Notes: generated from the letters alone by a model not told the origin. A stretch of 64,000 nucleotides of DNA from Mesorhizobium prunaredense (GCF_900156895.1 NZ_FTPD01000082.1:49488-113487), one strand, 5' to 3'; numbered from the stretch's first letter, positions 26,338 through 38,757 are shown. A program made the numbers and translations.

Positions 26338-26586
26338 CTAAAGCAGCGGTCGGAACGCCCAAAAAAATCCGTAGGTTGCAACTTCCAGGCCCAATCTATT
26401 TTTTAAGCTCTCTGGAGCAAAGCTTGCGAATCCGTAATACCCAATAAATGCTAGCAATCCACCGAAAAAAGACCAAATAACAAAATCGAAGATGGCACGC
26501 ACAATTGCCGTAAAAATAAATGCAGCGCCGGGCCGTTCCGATGGTGTTCGCATTGGTACTCCGATTAGCACGTCTATACTCGACAA
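26338..26586 (-). CDS. Small hypothetical membrane protein
   Basis: An 82-residue protein in an AT-rich patch. Two adjacent hydrophobic stretches (AAFIFTAIVRAIFDFVIWSF and GGLLAFIGYYGFASF) suggest one or two membrane helices. The C-terminus (ATYGFFWAFRPLL) is also hydrophobic. I do not recognise a family. Codon use is AT-rich compared with neighbours, which suggests transfer. The start is uncertain (26586 or internal). Confidence 0.45.
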   Translation of the reverse strand: MSSIDVLIGVPMRTPSERPGAAFIFTAIVRAIFDFVIWSFFGGLLAFIGYYGFASFAPESLKNRLGLEVATYGFFWAFRPLL

Positions 26587-27024
26587 TAATTAAGATTAAT
26601 TTATCGGTTGCCAATGTCTAACCTCGCCGGAATTCGACCCGGCCAGCCAGGGGATGTGTCCGGCCACTTGTCGCCGGGCATCTACTTTGGCGGTCTCACC
26701 GGCTTTGGACTCGGCACGCGCCTGTTCGTGGCGTTGGACGATTAGATGAAGGCGGACGCTGCGAGTTTGCCATTGCGGTCGTCGGGCGCTAACCTTCTTC
26801 ATTGCATCCTCATTCGGCTTGAGCGTCAGCCCCATATAGGCGGCTTAGAAACTGAAGACACTTGGCGGTCACCGACTGTGAGTGCTCAGTGCTGCAAATA
26901 CCAGCAAGAAAATAGCGGCAATCGGAAACGCTGCTCTACCACCTCACCGGAATTTAACCGCATTGGTGCAGCATGGCGCCAATCCATGCCTTGATTCCCA
27001 ACCCTTTTCAAATGGTCGCATTCC
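26587..27024. other. Intergenic, probable remnant sequence
   Basis: No gene is accepted. A 79-residue minus-strand frame (26596-26835) contains MGLTLKPNEDAMKKVSARRP but has no recognisable relatives or ribosome site. Similar 19-base strings occur at about 26624 (CCTCGCCGGAATTCGACC) and 26941 (CCTCACCGGAATTTAACC), about 320 bases apart. Confidence 0.35.
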
Positions 27025-28389
27025 ATGAGCCAGAGAACCTGCCTGTCCGTCATCCTCGCTGCCGGCGAAGGCACGCGCATGAAAAGCGCCGTGCCAAAAG
27101 TGCTGCACCCGATCGCCGGCCTGCCGATGGTCACCCATGTCGTCAAGGCCGCGGAAGCCGCAGGCAGCGGCGATCTGGCGCTGGTGATCGGCCATGGCGC
27201 CGACGAGATGCGCAAGGCCACGCAAAAGTTCACGCCGAAGGCGGAGACCTTCGTCCAGGACAAGCGGCTCGGCACGGCGCATGCCGTTCTGGCCGCTCGC
27301 GATGCGATATCAAAGGGTTACGACGACATCCTCGTGATGTTCGGCGATACGCCGCTGATCGATCCGGCGGTGCTGACCGCCGCGCGCCTAAAACTGGCCG
27401 AAGGCGCTGCCGTCGTTGTGGTCGGCTTCCGCACCTCAAATCCGTCCGGCTATGGCCGGCTGATCGAAAAGGGCGGCAAGCTCATCGCCATCCGCGAGGA
27501 AAAGGACTGCACCGAGGAGGAGAAGAAAATCACCTTCTGCAATGGCGGTCTGATGGCGGTTGCCGGCAAGCACGCGCTGACGCTGCTCGATCAGGTCGGC
27601 AACAACAACGCCAAGGGCGAGTATTACCTCACCGACATCGTCGAGATCGCCGGCGGGCAAGGCCTTGACGTCGTCGCCGCAGAAGCCGGCTTTGAGAATG
27701 TGCTCGGCATCAACAACCGTGCCGAACTCGCTGCGGCGGAAGGCATCTGGCAGACGCGCCGGCGGCGCGAGGCCATGCTCTCCGGCGTCACATTGATCGC
27801 GCCGGAAACCGTCTTCTTTTCGCACGATACCGAGATCGGCGCCGATACGATCGTCGAGCCCAATGTCTGGTTTGGGCCGGGCGTGACAATCGCCACCGGC
27901 GCCAGGATCCATGCCTTCAGCCATATTGAAGGCGCCACGATCGCTTCGAATTGCGATGTTGGTCCGTTTGCGCGGCTGCGGCCGGGCGCCGATCTCCGGC
28001 AAAAAGCCAAGGTCGGCAATTTCTGCGAGGTCAAGCAGGCGACGGTCGAGGAGGGCGCCAAGGTCAATCACCTGACCTATATCGGCGATGCCCGCGTCGG
28101 CGCCGGCGCCAATATCGGCGCTGGAACCATCACCTGCAATTATGACGGCTACTCGAAATTCTTCACCGACATCGGCGAGGGCGCTTTCGTCGGCTCGAAT
28201 TCGTCGCTGGTGGCGCCTGTTGCAATCGGCAAGGGCGGCTACATCGCTTCGGGCAGCGTGATCACCGAAAGCGTGCCCGACGATGCGCTGGCCTTTGGCC
28301 GCGCCCGCCAGAGGACGCTGCCCGGCAAGGGCAAGGAATTGCGCGAGCGTTTTGCTTCGGCTGCGGCGGCGAAGAAGGCCGGGGCATGA
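27025..28389 (+). CDS. glmU: Bifunctional GlcN-1-P acetyltransferase / GlcNAc-1-P uridylyltransferase
   Basis: A 454-residue bifunctional enzyme. The N-terminal Rossmann-type uridylyltransferase has the nucleotide-binding signature LAAGEGTRMKSAVPKVLHP. The C-terminal left-handed beta helix shows hexapeptide repeats (GARIHAFSHIEGATIASNCD, AGANIGAGTITCNYDGYSK). The domains acetylate glucosamine-1-phosphate and then attach UMP, yielding UDP-GlcNAc for peptidoglycan and lipopolysaccharide. glmS, the first enzyme of the same route, lies 600 bases downstream, with an unrelated minus-strand gene between. Confidence 0.96.
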   Translation: MSQRTCLSVILAAGEGTRMKSAVPKVLHPIAGLPMVTHVVKAAEAAGSGDLALVIGHGADEMRKATQKFTPKAETFVQDKRLGTAHAVLAARDAISKGYDDILVMFGDTPLIDPAVLTAARLKLAEGAAVVVVGFRTSNPSGYGRLIEKGGKLIAIREEKDCTEEEKKITFCNGGLMAVAGKHALTLLDQVGNNNAKGEYYLTDIVEIAGGQGLDVVAAEAGFENVLGINNRAELAAAEGIWQTRRRREAMLSGVTLIAPETVFFSHDTEIGADTIVEPNVWFGPGVTIATGARIHAFSHIEGATIASNCDVGPFARLRPGADLRQKAKVGNFCEVKQATVEEGAKVNHLTYIGDARVGAGANIGAGTITCNYDGYSKFFTDIGEGAFVGSNSSLVAPVAIGKGGYIASGSVITESVPDDALAFGRARQRTLPGKGKELRERFASAAAAKKAGA

Positions 28390-28773
28390 TTATTCTTCGA
28401 CAGTCGGCTGGTTCGCATCCTTGCCGAAAGCAGCGGTCACTTTGATTCCGCCGACAATCGCCCTGTTGAATTCAGGGAGGTCTTCGGCAGGAATCCAGTA
28501 TTCCCGATGAGCCTTGCTGCCGGCGTGTTCGATCTGATAGCGGTCGAGAAAATCCTTCAGAACCTCAAACCGGGTGACGAATCCCGAGCCGCTGGCTGGC
28601 ACGTTCCAGTCACGCGCGATCTGCACGGCATAGGCTTCGGTCAGAACGGGGTAGAAAATGGGTTGCTCGGGAAGGCGCGGCGGGAACGCCCGCATGCCCG
28701 ACTTCTCGATCAGTTTCAGTTCTTTAGGCCCAACCGGACGCCAAAGCGTCACCGTGTCGATTCGTTTGTTCAT
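28390..28773 (-). CDS. Conserved hypothetical protein
   Basis: A 127-residue protein beginning MNKRIDTVTLWRPVGPKE, with conserved-looking segments AFPPRLPEQPIFYPVL, ARDWNVPASGSGFVTRFEV and HREYWIPAEDLPEFNRAIVG. Relatives in proteobacteria are often labelled 'ADP-ribosylation/crystallin J1', but I see no glycohydrolase motif, and the label should not be trusted. The start could be a GTG at 28809. It is convergent with glmU, with no space between the two stop codons. Confidence 0.65.
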   Translation of the reverse strand: MNKRIDTVTLWRPVGPKELKLIEKSGMRAFPPRLPEQPIFYPVLTEAYAVQIARDWNVPASGSGFVTRFEVLKDFLDRYQIEHAGSKAHREYWIPAEDLPEFNRAIVGGIKVTAAFGKDANQPTVEE

Positions 28774-29001
28774 GACCGCATCATATCTATGATGGATTTC
28801 AGGAACCACCGAGGCGAGATACGATGCATGCTCGGAGAAACCGAGCGATTGCTGTAACCGGATTGCAAGAGCGCCCTGTCATGGTGCATCTGTGCAGAAC
28901 CGTTCCGGCTGATACGGAACGAAACGCAATGTGATTTTCGCGGCAGCCCGGCCAACCCTAAATGGCGCCGGGTTTTCATGCCGGAATCGGGGGCAACGTC
29001 T

Positions 29002-30825
29002 ATGTGCGGTATCGTCGGAATTGTCAGTCACTCGCCGGTCGCGCCACTGATCGTCGATGCACTGAAAAGGCTCGAATATCGCGGCTATGATTCGGCCGGC
29101 GTCGCCACCGTCGAGCACGGCCAGCTGGCGCGTCGCCGCGCCGAGGGCAAGCTGATCAATCTCGAACGCCGGCTGAAGGACGAACCGCTCGACGGCATGA
29201 TCGGCATCGGCCACACGCGCTGGGCAACGCATGGCGTGCCCAACGAGACCAATGCGCATCCGCATTTTTCCGACGGCGTCGCCATCGTCCACAACGGCAT
29301 CATCGAGAATTTCGCCGAATTGCGCGACGAGCTGATGCGCGACGGCTACACATTTTCATCACAGACCGACACCGAGGTCGTCGCACATCTGGTGGGGCGC
29401 GAACTGGCCAGGGGGCTGCAGCCGGTCGAGGCCGCGCACCAGGCGCTGAAGCGGCTGGAAGGCGCCTTTGCGCTGGCCATCATGTTCAGGGGCGACGAGG
29501 ATCTCATCGTCGGCGCGCGCAACGGCCCGCCGCTGGCCGTCGGCCATGGCGATGGCGAGATGTTCTTGGGCTCCGACGCCATCGCGCTTGCCCCCTTCAC
29601 CAATTCGATCACCTATCTGGAGGACGGCGACTGGGCGGTGGTGCGCCGCAACGACGTCGCCATCTTCGACATGGACGGCAACAAGGTCGACCGCAAGCGC
29701 CAGCAGTCGCTCAGCACCAGCTTCATGGTCGACAAGGGCAACCGGCGCCATTTCATGGAGAAGGAAATCCATGAACAGCCCGAGGTGATCTCGCACACGC
29801 TGGCGCATTATGTGGATTTCGTTGGCGGCGTCTCGAAGCCGCTGGACCTGCCGTTCGATTTCGCCAAAATCGACCGGCTGGCGATTTCGGCCTGCGGCAC
29901 TGCCTATCTGGCCGGCCTGATCAGCAAATACTGGTTCGAGCGCTATGCGCGGCTGCCGGTCGACATCGATGTCGCTTCGGAATTCCGTTACCGTGAAATG
30001 CCGCTGTCGAAGACAGACGCCGCCTTCTTCATCTCGCAATCGGGCGAGACCGCCGACACGCTGGCCTCGCTGCGCTATTGCCGCAAAGCGGGCATGAAAA
30101 TCGGCGCAGTCGTCAATGTCCGCGAATCGACGATGGCGCGCGAATCCGACGTTATCCTGCCGACGCTGGCCGGGCCGGAGATCGGCGTCGCCTCGACCAA
30201 GGCCTTCACCTGTCAATTGTCGGTGCTGGCCTCGCTTGCCGTGCGGGCCGGCGTGGCGCGCGGAACGATTTCGCCGGAACAGGAAACGACGTTGGTTCGC
30301 CAGCTGTCGGAAGCGCCGCGCTACGCCAACCAGGTCCTGAAACTCGACGGCCAGATCGAAAAGGTCGCGCGCGACCTCTCGCACTACAAGAACGTGCTTT
30401 ATCTTGGCCGCGATACCAATTTCCCGCTGGCCATGGAAGGCGCGCTGAAGCTCAAGGAAATCTCCTATATCCATGCCGAGGGCTATGCTGCCGGCGAGCT
30501 GAAGCACGGGCCGATCGCGCTGATCGACGAGAACATGCCGGTGATCGTCATTGCCCCGCATGACCGGATTTTTGAAAAAACCGTGTCGAACATGCAGGAA
30601 GTGGCGGCGCGCGGCGGCAAGATCATCCTGATCACCGACAGCAAGGGTGCCGCGCACGCCACGGTGAAGACGATGGAGACGATCGTGCTGCCGGACGTGC
30701 CGGAAATCATCTCGCCGATCATCTACGCGCTGCCGATCCAGATGCTGGCCTATTTCACCGCGGTGTTCATGGGCACCGACGTCGACCAGCCGCGCAACCT
30801 GGCGAAATCGGTGACGGTGGAGTAA
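29002..30825 (+). CDS. glmS: Glutamine-fructose-6-phosphate aminotransferase (isomerising)
   Basis: A 607-residue enzyme that makes glucosamine-6-phosphate from fructose-6-phosphate and glutamine. The N-terminal glutaminase starts MCGIVGIVS with the nucleophile Cys exposed after Met removal, and has GHTRWATHG and HNGIIEN. Two SIS sugar-phosphate domains follow (ISACGTAYLAGLISKYW, SQSGETADTLASLRY, GRDTNFPLAMEGALKLKE). The C-terminus DQPRNLAKSVTVE is the family's conserved end. The ATG at 29002 is set by the need for an N-terminal Cys; an in-frame ATG at 28978 is rejected. No glmS ribozyme is visible. Confidence 0.97.
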   Translation: MCGIVGIVSHSPVAPLIVDALKRLEYRGYDSAGVATVEHGQLARRRAEGKLINLERRLKDEPLDGMIGIGHTRWATHGVPNETNAHPHFSDGVAIVHNGIIENFAELRDELMRDGYTFSSQTDTEVVAHLVGRELARGLQPVEAAHQALKRLEGAFALAIMFRGDEDLIVGARNGPPLAVGHGDGEMFLGSDAIALAPFTNSITYLEDGDWAVVRRNDVAIFDMDGNKVDRKRQQSLSTSFMVDKGNRRHFMEKEIHEQPEVISHTLAHYVDFVGGVSKPLDLPFDFAKIDRLAISACGTAYLAGLISKYWFERYARLPVDIDVASEFRYREMPLSKTDAAFFISQSGETADTLASLRYCRKAGMKIGAVVNVRESTMARESDVILPTLAGPEIGVASTKAFTCQLSVLASLAVRAGVARGTISPEQETTLVRQLSEAPRYANQVLKLDGQIEKVARDLSHYKNVLYLGRDTNFPLAMEGALKLKEISYIHAEGYAAGELKHGPIALIDENMPVIVIAPHDRIFEKTVSNMQEVAARGGKIILITDSKGAAHATVKTMETIVLPDVPEIISPIIYALPIQMLAYFTAVFMGTDVDQPRNLAKSVTVE

Positions 30826-30872
30826 GAGCTGGCAAGTTTCGACCAGCTGCCGATAGGGTCCGGTGACGGTTA

Positions 30873-30889
30873 GTATCAGTTATTGATAC
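30873..30889. promoter_or_regulatory. Operator 1 of the higBA-type operon
   Basis: A 17-base palindrome GTATCA-GTTAT-TGATAC, identical in both half-sites to operator 2 and 38 bases from it centre to centre. It lies just upstream of the putative -35. Confidence 0.6.
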
Positions 30890-30896
30890 ATATTTC

Positions 30897-30927
30897 TTGC
30901 ACGCCCTCGTGTATCAATGTATGATAC
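30897..30927 (+). promoter_or_regulatory. higBA promoter and operator 2
   Basis: A -35-like TTGCAC at 30897-30902 and a -10-like TATGAT at 30920-30925 are 17 bases apart. The second palindrome GTATCA-ATGTA-TGATAC (30911-30927) covers the -10. Binding of an XRE antitoxin would block transcription, the standard toxin-antitoxin autoregulation. Confidence 0.6.
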
Positions 30928-30943
30928 GTGACGAGGGCGGAAA

Positions 30944-31225
30944 TTGATCGTTTCGTTCAAAGGCAAGGCGGTGGAAGCGGTTGCCGAGGGGAAGGCGCCG
31001 AAGTGTTTTCCACCCGATCTCGTTGCCCGTGGCGAACGTCGTCTTCGTGCTATCACCAATGCCGCCCAATTGAATGACCTTAGATCGCCACCCGGAAACC
31101 ACCTTGAAGCCCTGAAAGGGAGTAGAGCTGGGCAGCATTCTATCCGTATCAACGACCAATGGCGCATCTGCTTCAGATGGACTGATGCTGGCGCCGAAGA
31201 TGTGGAGATCGTCGACTACCATTGA
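30944..31225 (+). CDS. higB: HigB/RelE-family toxin
   Basis: A 93-residue protein of the HigB (plasmid maintenance killer) fold: MIVSFKGKAVEAVAEG at the start, then LNDLRSPPGNHLEALKG and the conserved catalytic-end segment HSIRINDQWRICFRW, ending in a short VEIVDYH tail. It should be a ribosome-dependent mRNA endonuclease. The start is TTG at 30944, behind GAGGGCGG. The antitoxin gene follows by 37 bases, toxin-first order as in HigBA. Confidence 0.88.
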   Translation: MIVSFKGKAVEAVAEGKAPKCFPPDLVARGERRLRAITNAAQLNDLRSPPGNHLEALKGSRAGQHSIRINDQWRICFRWTDAGAEDVEIVDYH

Positions 31226-31262
31226 GTGGGCACTTGCCCTAATCCTTCGAGGTCCCTGAACT

Positions 31263-31562
31263 ATGCTCAAGTTCGCACGTCCAATTCACCCCGGAGAATT
31301 CCTGCGCGAGGAATATCTCCTCCCGCTTGGCATGAGCGCTGGCGCGCTGGCGAAGAAGCTCAATCTTCCGCGCACTCGTATCGAACGCATTGCCAAGGAA
31401 GAGATCGGCTTGACTCCCGATACCGCGCTTCGCCTCGCCAGGTTCTTCAACACCACGCCCGAATTCTGGATGAATTTTCAGCAGGCCTATGAGCTCGAAA
31501 CCGAGGCACGGAAACTCGCGCCGGAGCTCGAGAAGATCGAGCCGCTGGAAGTCGCGGCATAG
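31263..31562 (+). CDS. higA: HigA-family XRE antitoxin
   Basis: A 99-residue protein with the HigA pattern: RPIHPGEFLREEYLLPLGMS, then the helix-turn-helix with AKKLNLPRTRIERIAKEEIG and LTPDTALRLARFFNTTPEFW. It should neutralise the toxin and repress the operon through the two GTATCA-N5-TGATAC palindromes upstream. Cotranscribed with the toxin gene. Confidence 0.9.
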   Translation: MLKFARPIHPGEFLREEYLLPLGMSAGALAKKLNLPRTRIERIAKEEIGLTPDTALRLARFFNTTPEFWMNFQQAYELETEARKLAPELEKIEPLEVAA

Positions 31563-31642
31563 TTGATCTTTTAAAAAATTCGCAGTTCCAAAGCCGGATG
31601 CGGTTCATTAATGTCGCGCCGCAACCAGCGCTGCGGTGAACT

Positions 31643-32401
31643 ATGTCCGATGCTTCCAAGACCTCAGGCATGACCCGGCTGCGGAATTACTTCCTGACAG
31701 GCTTTGTCGTCTGCGCGCCGCTGGCGATCACCGCCTACATCGCCTGGTCGTTCATCGGCTGGGTCGATTCCTGGGTGAAACCCTATATTCCGGCGCGTTA
31801 CAACCCCGATAGCTATCTGCCGGCGCCGGTTCCGGGATTCGGGCTGATCGTCGCCTTGATCCTGATCACCCTGATCGGTTTCCTGACCGCCAATATCGTC
31901 GGCCGGGCCATCGTCTTGTTCGGCGAGCGGCTGCTCGGCCGCATGCCGCTGGTGCGCGGCATCTACGGGTCGCTGAAGCAGATATTCGAGACCGTGCTGT
32001 CGAACAAGGGCGACATGTTCCGCCAGGTCGGGCTGGTCGAATACCCGCGCAAGGGCGTCTGGTCGCTGGTCTTCGTTGCCAACGAGAAGGAGACCGAGAT
32101 CAACCAGAAGCTCGACCAGGAAGGTGATCCGCTGATCGCGGTGTTCATGCCGTGCACGCCCAACCCGACCACCGGCTTCCTGATGTATGTGCCGAAATCC
32201 GATATCGTGCTGCTCGACATGACGATCGAGGACGGCGCCAAGCTGATCGTTTCGGCCGGGCTGGTGGCGCCGGCGGTCAAGACGAAAATGGTGACGTTGA
32301 ACGGCAAGCCGATCGGCGGCCAGATCGGCAATCCGCCTGTGGATGCCGAGCCTCAGCCGGCGCGCAAGAGCCGCACCGCCTCGTCGCGACCGAACAAATA
32401 A
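31643..32401 (+). CDS. DUF502 family membrane protein
   Basis: A 252-residue protein with two membrane helices near the N-terminus (LTGFVVCAPLAITAYIAWSF and FGLIVALILITLIGFLTAN) and the DUF502 signature MPLVRGIYGSLKQIFETVL, GVWSLVFVAN and MPCTPNPTTGFLMYVP. The family is widespread; a role in envelope or membrane homeostasis is suspected but undefined. The 3' end overlaps the opposite-strand recG by 49 bases. Confidence 0.85.
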   Translation: MSDASKTSGMTRLRNYFLTGFVVCAPLAITAYIAWSFIGWVDSWVKPYIPARYNPDSYLPAPVPGFGLIVALILITLIGFLTANIVGRAIVLFGERLLGRMPLVRGIYGSLKQIFETVLSNKGDMFRQVGLVEYPRKGVWSLVFVANEKETEINQKLDQEGDPLIAVFMPCTPNPTTGFLMYVPKSDIVLLDMTIEDGAKLIVSAGLVAPAVKTKMVTLNGKPIGGQIGNPPVDAEPQPARKSRTASSRPNK

Positions 32402-34461
32402 AGCAGCATGCGAAGGGCGGCGCCGCGTTCGGATTGCAATTCCGGATCGCGCGACAGGATCAGCCGCGCGTCGTCGCGAGCGGCTTCGAGCAGGTCGGCA
32501 TGCGCCTCGATGCGCGCCACCTGGAAGCCAGGTGTGCCGGACTGGCGGGTGCCGAGCAACTCGCCTTCGCCACGCAGCTTCAGATCTTCCTCGGCGATGC
32601 GAAAGCCGTCCTCGGTCTCGCGCATCACTGACAGCCGGCGCGTTGCCGTCTCGCCGAGCGGATCCTTGTAGAGCAGCACGCAGGACGATGGTTTTTCGCC
32701 TCGACCGACCCGGCCGCGCAATTGGTGCAACTGAGCGAGGCCGAAGCGCTCGGCATGCTCGATGACCATGATCGTCGCATCCGGCACATCGACGCCGACC
32801 TCGATGACCGTGGTGGCGATCAGGATGCGTGTTTCGCCGGCTTTGAAGGCGCGCATCGCCTCGTCTTTTTCGGCGCCCTTCATGCGCCCGTGCACCAGGC
32901 CGATCCGGTCGCCGAACAGGGGCTTGAGCGAGGCAAACCGGTCCTCCGCCGACATCAGCTTGATCTCTTCGGACTCCTCGACCAGCGGACAGATCCAATA
33001 GATCTTCTGGCCGTCGGCGACGGCGTCGCGCATGCGGCCGACCAGTTCGTCGAGCCGCTCGAGCGGCAGGGTGACGGTGCGGATCGGTTGGCGACCGGCC
33101 GGCTTTTCCGTCAGCTTCGATACATCCATGTCGCCGAAGGCGGTCAGCACCAGCGTGCGCGGGATCGGCGTCGCCGTCATCACCAGCATGTCGGGCGCGT
33201 CGCCCTTGGCGGTAATGGCGAGCCGCTGGTGGACGCCAAAACGGTGCTGTTCGTCGATGACGGCGAGGACGAGGTCGTGGAACGTCACCGTTTGCTGGAA
33301 CAGGGCGTGGGTACCGACGACGATGTCGATCTCGCCACTGGCCAGACCGGTCAGCGTCTCGATGCGCTCGCGGCCCTTTTCGCGGCCGGTGAGGATGGCG
33401 ATGCGCAGGCCGGCTTGTTCCGCCAACGGCGCAATCGTCGCAAGATGCTGGCGCGCCAGGATTTCGGTCGGCGCCATCAATGCCGCCTGGCCGCCGGCCT
33501 CGACGGCGCGTGCCATGGCGAGCAGCGCGACAACCGTCTTGCCGGAGCCGACATCACCCTGCAGCAGGCGCAGCATGCGTTCGGGGTCTCCGAGATCGGC
33601 ATTGATCTCGGCAAGCGCCATTTCCTGCGAATTGGTCAGCGAATAGGGAAGGGCGGCGCGCAGCTTTTCGACGAAGCGGCCGTCGCCGACCAGCGGTCGT
33701 CCGGACAGGCGGCGGACTCTTGCGCGCACCAGCGCCAGCGACACCTGGCCTGCCAGAAACTCGTCATAGGCGAGACGCCGCCAGGCCGCGCCGTCGACCG
33801 ACACGTCGATCGGATCGGCGGGATTGTGGATGCGGGCGAGCGCATCGCCGAAGGCGGGAAAGCTGCGGCGGCGCAGAAACTCATCCTCCTGCCATTCCGG
33901 CAGCACCGGCAAGCGAGCGAGCGCCTGGCCGATTGCCCGGCGCAGCACTTTTCCCGACAGCCCGGCGGTGAGCGGATAGACCGGCTCGACCAGCGGCAGG
34001 TTTTCCGCCTCACTGGCCAACGCGATGTGGTCGGGATGAACCATGGTCGGGCGGCCGTTGAACCATTCCATGCGGCCGGAGACCACGACATGCTCGCCCT
34101 CCGGCATCGCCTTTTCAAGGTAGGCGGCGTGCGCATGGAAGAAGGTCAGCGCGATCTCGCCGGTGTCGTCATGGGCGTAAACCCGGTACGGCACCGATCG
34201 GTTGCCGCGCGGCGGCGGCTGGTGGCGATCGATGCGCACTTCGAGGGTGACGATCGCGCCTTCGGCCGAACCGGCGATGCCCGGCCGGTTGCGGCGGTCG
34301 ATCACCGAATGCGGCAGCACGAACAGAAGGTCGCCGGCACGCGCCGCGCGATCACCGAGATCGGCCGGCACGATTTTCTCGATCAGTGCGCCGACCTTCG
34401 GCCCGACGCCGGCAAGCGAGGTGATCGGGACAAACAGCGGATCGAGGAGGGAAGGTCTCAT
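32353..34461 (-). CDS. recG: ATP-dependent DNA helicase RecG
   Basis: A 702-residue superfamily 2 helicase that remodels stalled forks and branched DNA. The N-terminal wedge domain is an OB fold (IVTLEVRIDRHQPPPRGNRS). The helicase core has GDVGSGKTVVALLAM (Walker A), a DEQHRFG box, TATPIPRTL and the C-terminal QLRGRVGRGEKPS motif. The ATG at 34461 (MRPSLLDPLFVP) is chosen; the frame extends upstream into the palindromic repeat but that part is not homologous. Confidence 0.95.
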   Translation of the reverse strand: MRPSLLDPLFVPITSLAGVGPKVGALIEKIVPADLGDRAARAGDLLFVLPHSVIDRRNRPGIAGSAEGAIVTLEVRIDRHQPPPRGNRSVPYRVYAHDDTGEIALTFFHAHAAYLEKAMPEGEHVVVSGRMEWFNGRPTMVHPDHIALASEAENLPLVEPVYPLTAGLSGKVLRRAIGQALARLPVLPEWQEDEFLRRRSFPAFGDALARIHNPADPIDVSVDGAAWRRLAYDEFLAGQVSLALVRARVRRLSGRPLVGDGRFVEKLRAALPYSLTNSQEMALAEINADLGDPERMLRLLQGDVGSGKTVVALLAMARAVEAGGQAALMAPTEILARQHLATIAPLAEQAGLRIAILTGREKGRERIETLTGLASGEIDIVVGTHALFQQTVTFHDLVLAVIDEQHRFGVHQRLAITAKGDAPDMLVMTATPIPRTLVLTAFGDMDVSKLTEKPAGRQPIRTVTLPLERLDELVGRMRDAVADGQKIYWICPLVEESEEIKLMSAEDRFASLKPLFGDRIGLVHGRMKGAEKDEAMRAFKAGETRILIATTVIEVGVDVPDATIMVIEHAERFGLAQLHQLRGRVGRGEKPSSCVLLYKDPLGETATRRLSVMRETEDGFRIAEEDLKLRGEGELLGTRQSGTPGFQVARIEAHADLLEAARDDARLILSRDPELQSERGAALRMLLYLFGRDEAVRLLRAG

Positions 34462-34504
34462 TTGCGCTGCGCCAACTCGGATTTTGTTGGGGCCGAGTTC
34501 CTTC

Positions 34505-34663
34505 GCGCCCCCCTCTGTCCTGCCGGACATCTCCCCCACAGGGGGGGAGATTGGCAGCTTCGCCGCCGTGCCTCTTCTTCACCGTTGGCGATTGGCGAAA
34601 ACGGAAGGACAGTCCGATCTGCCCCCTTGTGGGGGAGATGTCCGGCATGACAGAGGGGGGCGC
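34505..34663. repeat. Palindromic mosaic element, copy B
   Basis: Arms at 34505-34537 and 34631-34663 are 33-base inverted repeats with one mismatch, the same sequence as copy A (GCGCCCCCCTCTGTCCTGCC outer end). The flanks extend the palindrome (CCTTC on the left, GAAGG on the right). It lies between recG and sdhE and may carry termination or RNA-processing signals for both transcripts. Confidence 0.88.
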
Positions 34664-34775
34664 GAAGGAATGCAATCATTACAAGTTGATTGTCGGGCGT
34701 CTCACATTGCCGTGCAAGGCTGACACCGCGCTCTATCCACGCTATATGCGCCGCTTCAGGCAAGGATGCTGGACA

Positions 34776-35063
34776 ATGACCGGAACGAGACGATCAAGCG
34801 AGGGGCTCGACGCCCGCCGCCGCAAGCTTCTGTTTCGATCCTGGCATCGCGGCATGCGCGAAATGGACCTTATTCTCGGCAGTTTCGCCGACGCCGAGAT
34901 CGGTGCCTTGACCGGCGACGAACTCGACCAATATGAGAGGCTCCTCGAAATTGCCGACACCGAATTCCTGCCCGTGATCACCGGCGAGCGGCCGATTCCG
35001 GCTGACATCGACTGTGCCGTCCTGCAAAAAATCCTGGCGTCGCGCCAGGGGATGACACTCTGA
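34776..35063 (+). CDS. sdhE: Succinate dehydrogenase assembly factor 2 (SdhE)
   Basis: A 95-residue helical protein of the SdhE/YgfY family. The hallmark RGMREMDLILGSFAD (RGxxE) segment, near residue 25, is the part that attaches to SdhA to promote flavin insertion. The later segment ELDQYERLLEIADTEFLP is also family-conserved. The start at 34776 (MTGTRRSSEG) follows an AAGGA site. It lies 13 bases before mfd. Confidence 0.93.
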   Translation: MTGTRRSSEGLDARRRKLLFRSWHRGMREMDLILGSFADAEIGALTGDELDQYERLLEIADTEFLPVITGERPIPADIDCAVLQKILASRQGMTL

Positions 35064-35076
35064 AATACGTGCTTTC

Positions 35077-38574
<3,498 letters not shown>

Positions 38575-38689
38575 CACTGCGTCGGCCCGGGCCTATCGCC
38601 GCAAACATTCCGCCGCTTTTCGCCGCGTCACGCCATTCGCCACACGTCCAAATCCGGTCTAGAATAGGAAATCGGCTTCGTGTATGGAG

Positions 38690-38734
38690 CCGCGATCCCC
38701 ATATTGGGGCGAAATCGCGGGCGATAGCACCCGC
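38690..38734 (+). promoter_or_regulatory. Possible attenuator leader of DAHP synthase
   Basis: Hairpin 1 pairs CCGCGAT (38690-38696) with ATCGCGG (38714-38720), with an inner CCCC/GGGG stem. Hairpin 2 pairs GCGGG (38717-38721) with CCCGC (38730-38734). Their arms share 38717-38720, so only one can form. Both lie just ahead of the AGGAAAG ribosome site. Confidence 0.4.
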
Positions 38735-38757
38735 AGGAAAGAATTTTGGGTGCAACG

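Noticed and set aside
28774..29001. A glmS ribozyme ahead of glmS
   Set aside because: No fitting core was seen, and the ribozyme is characteristic of Gram-positive bacteria.
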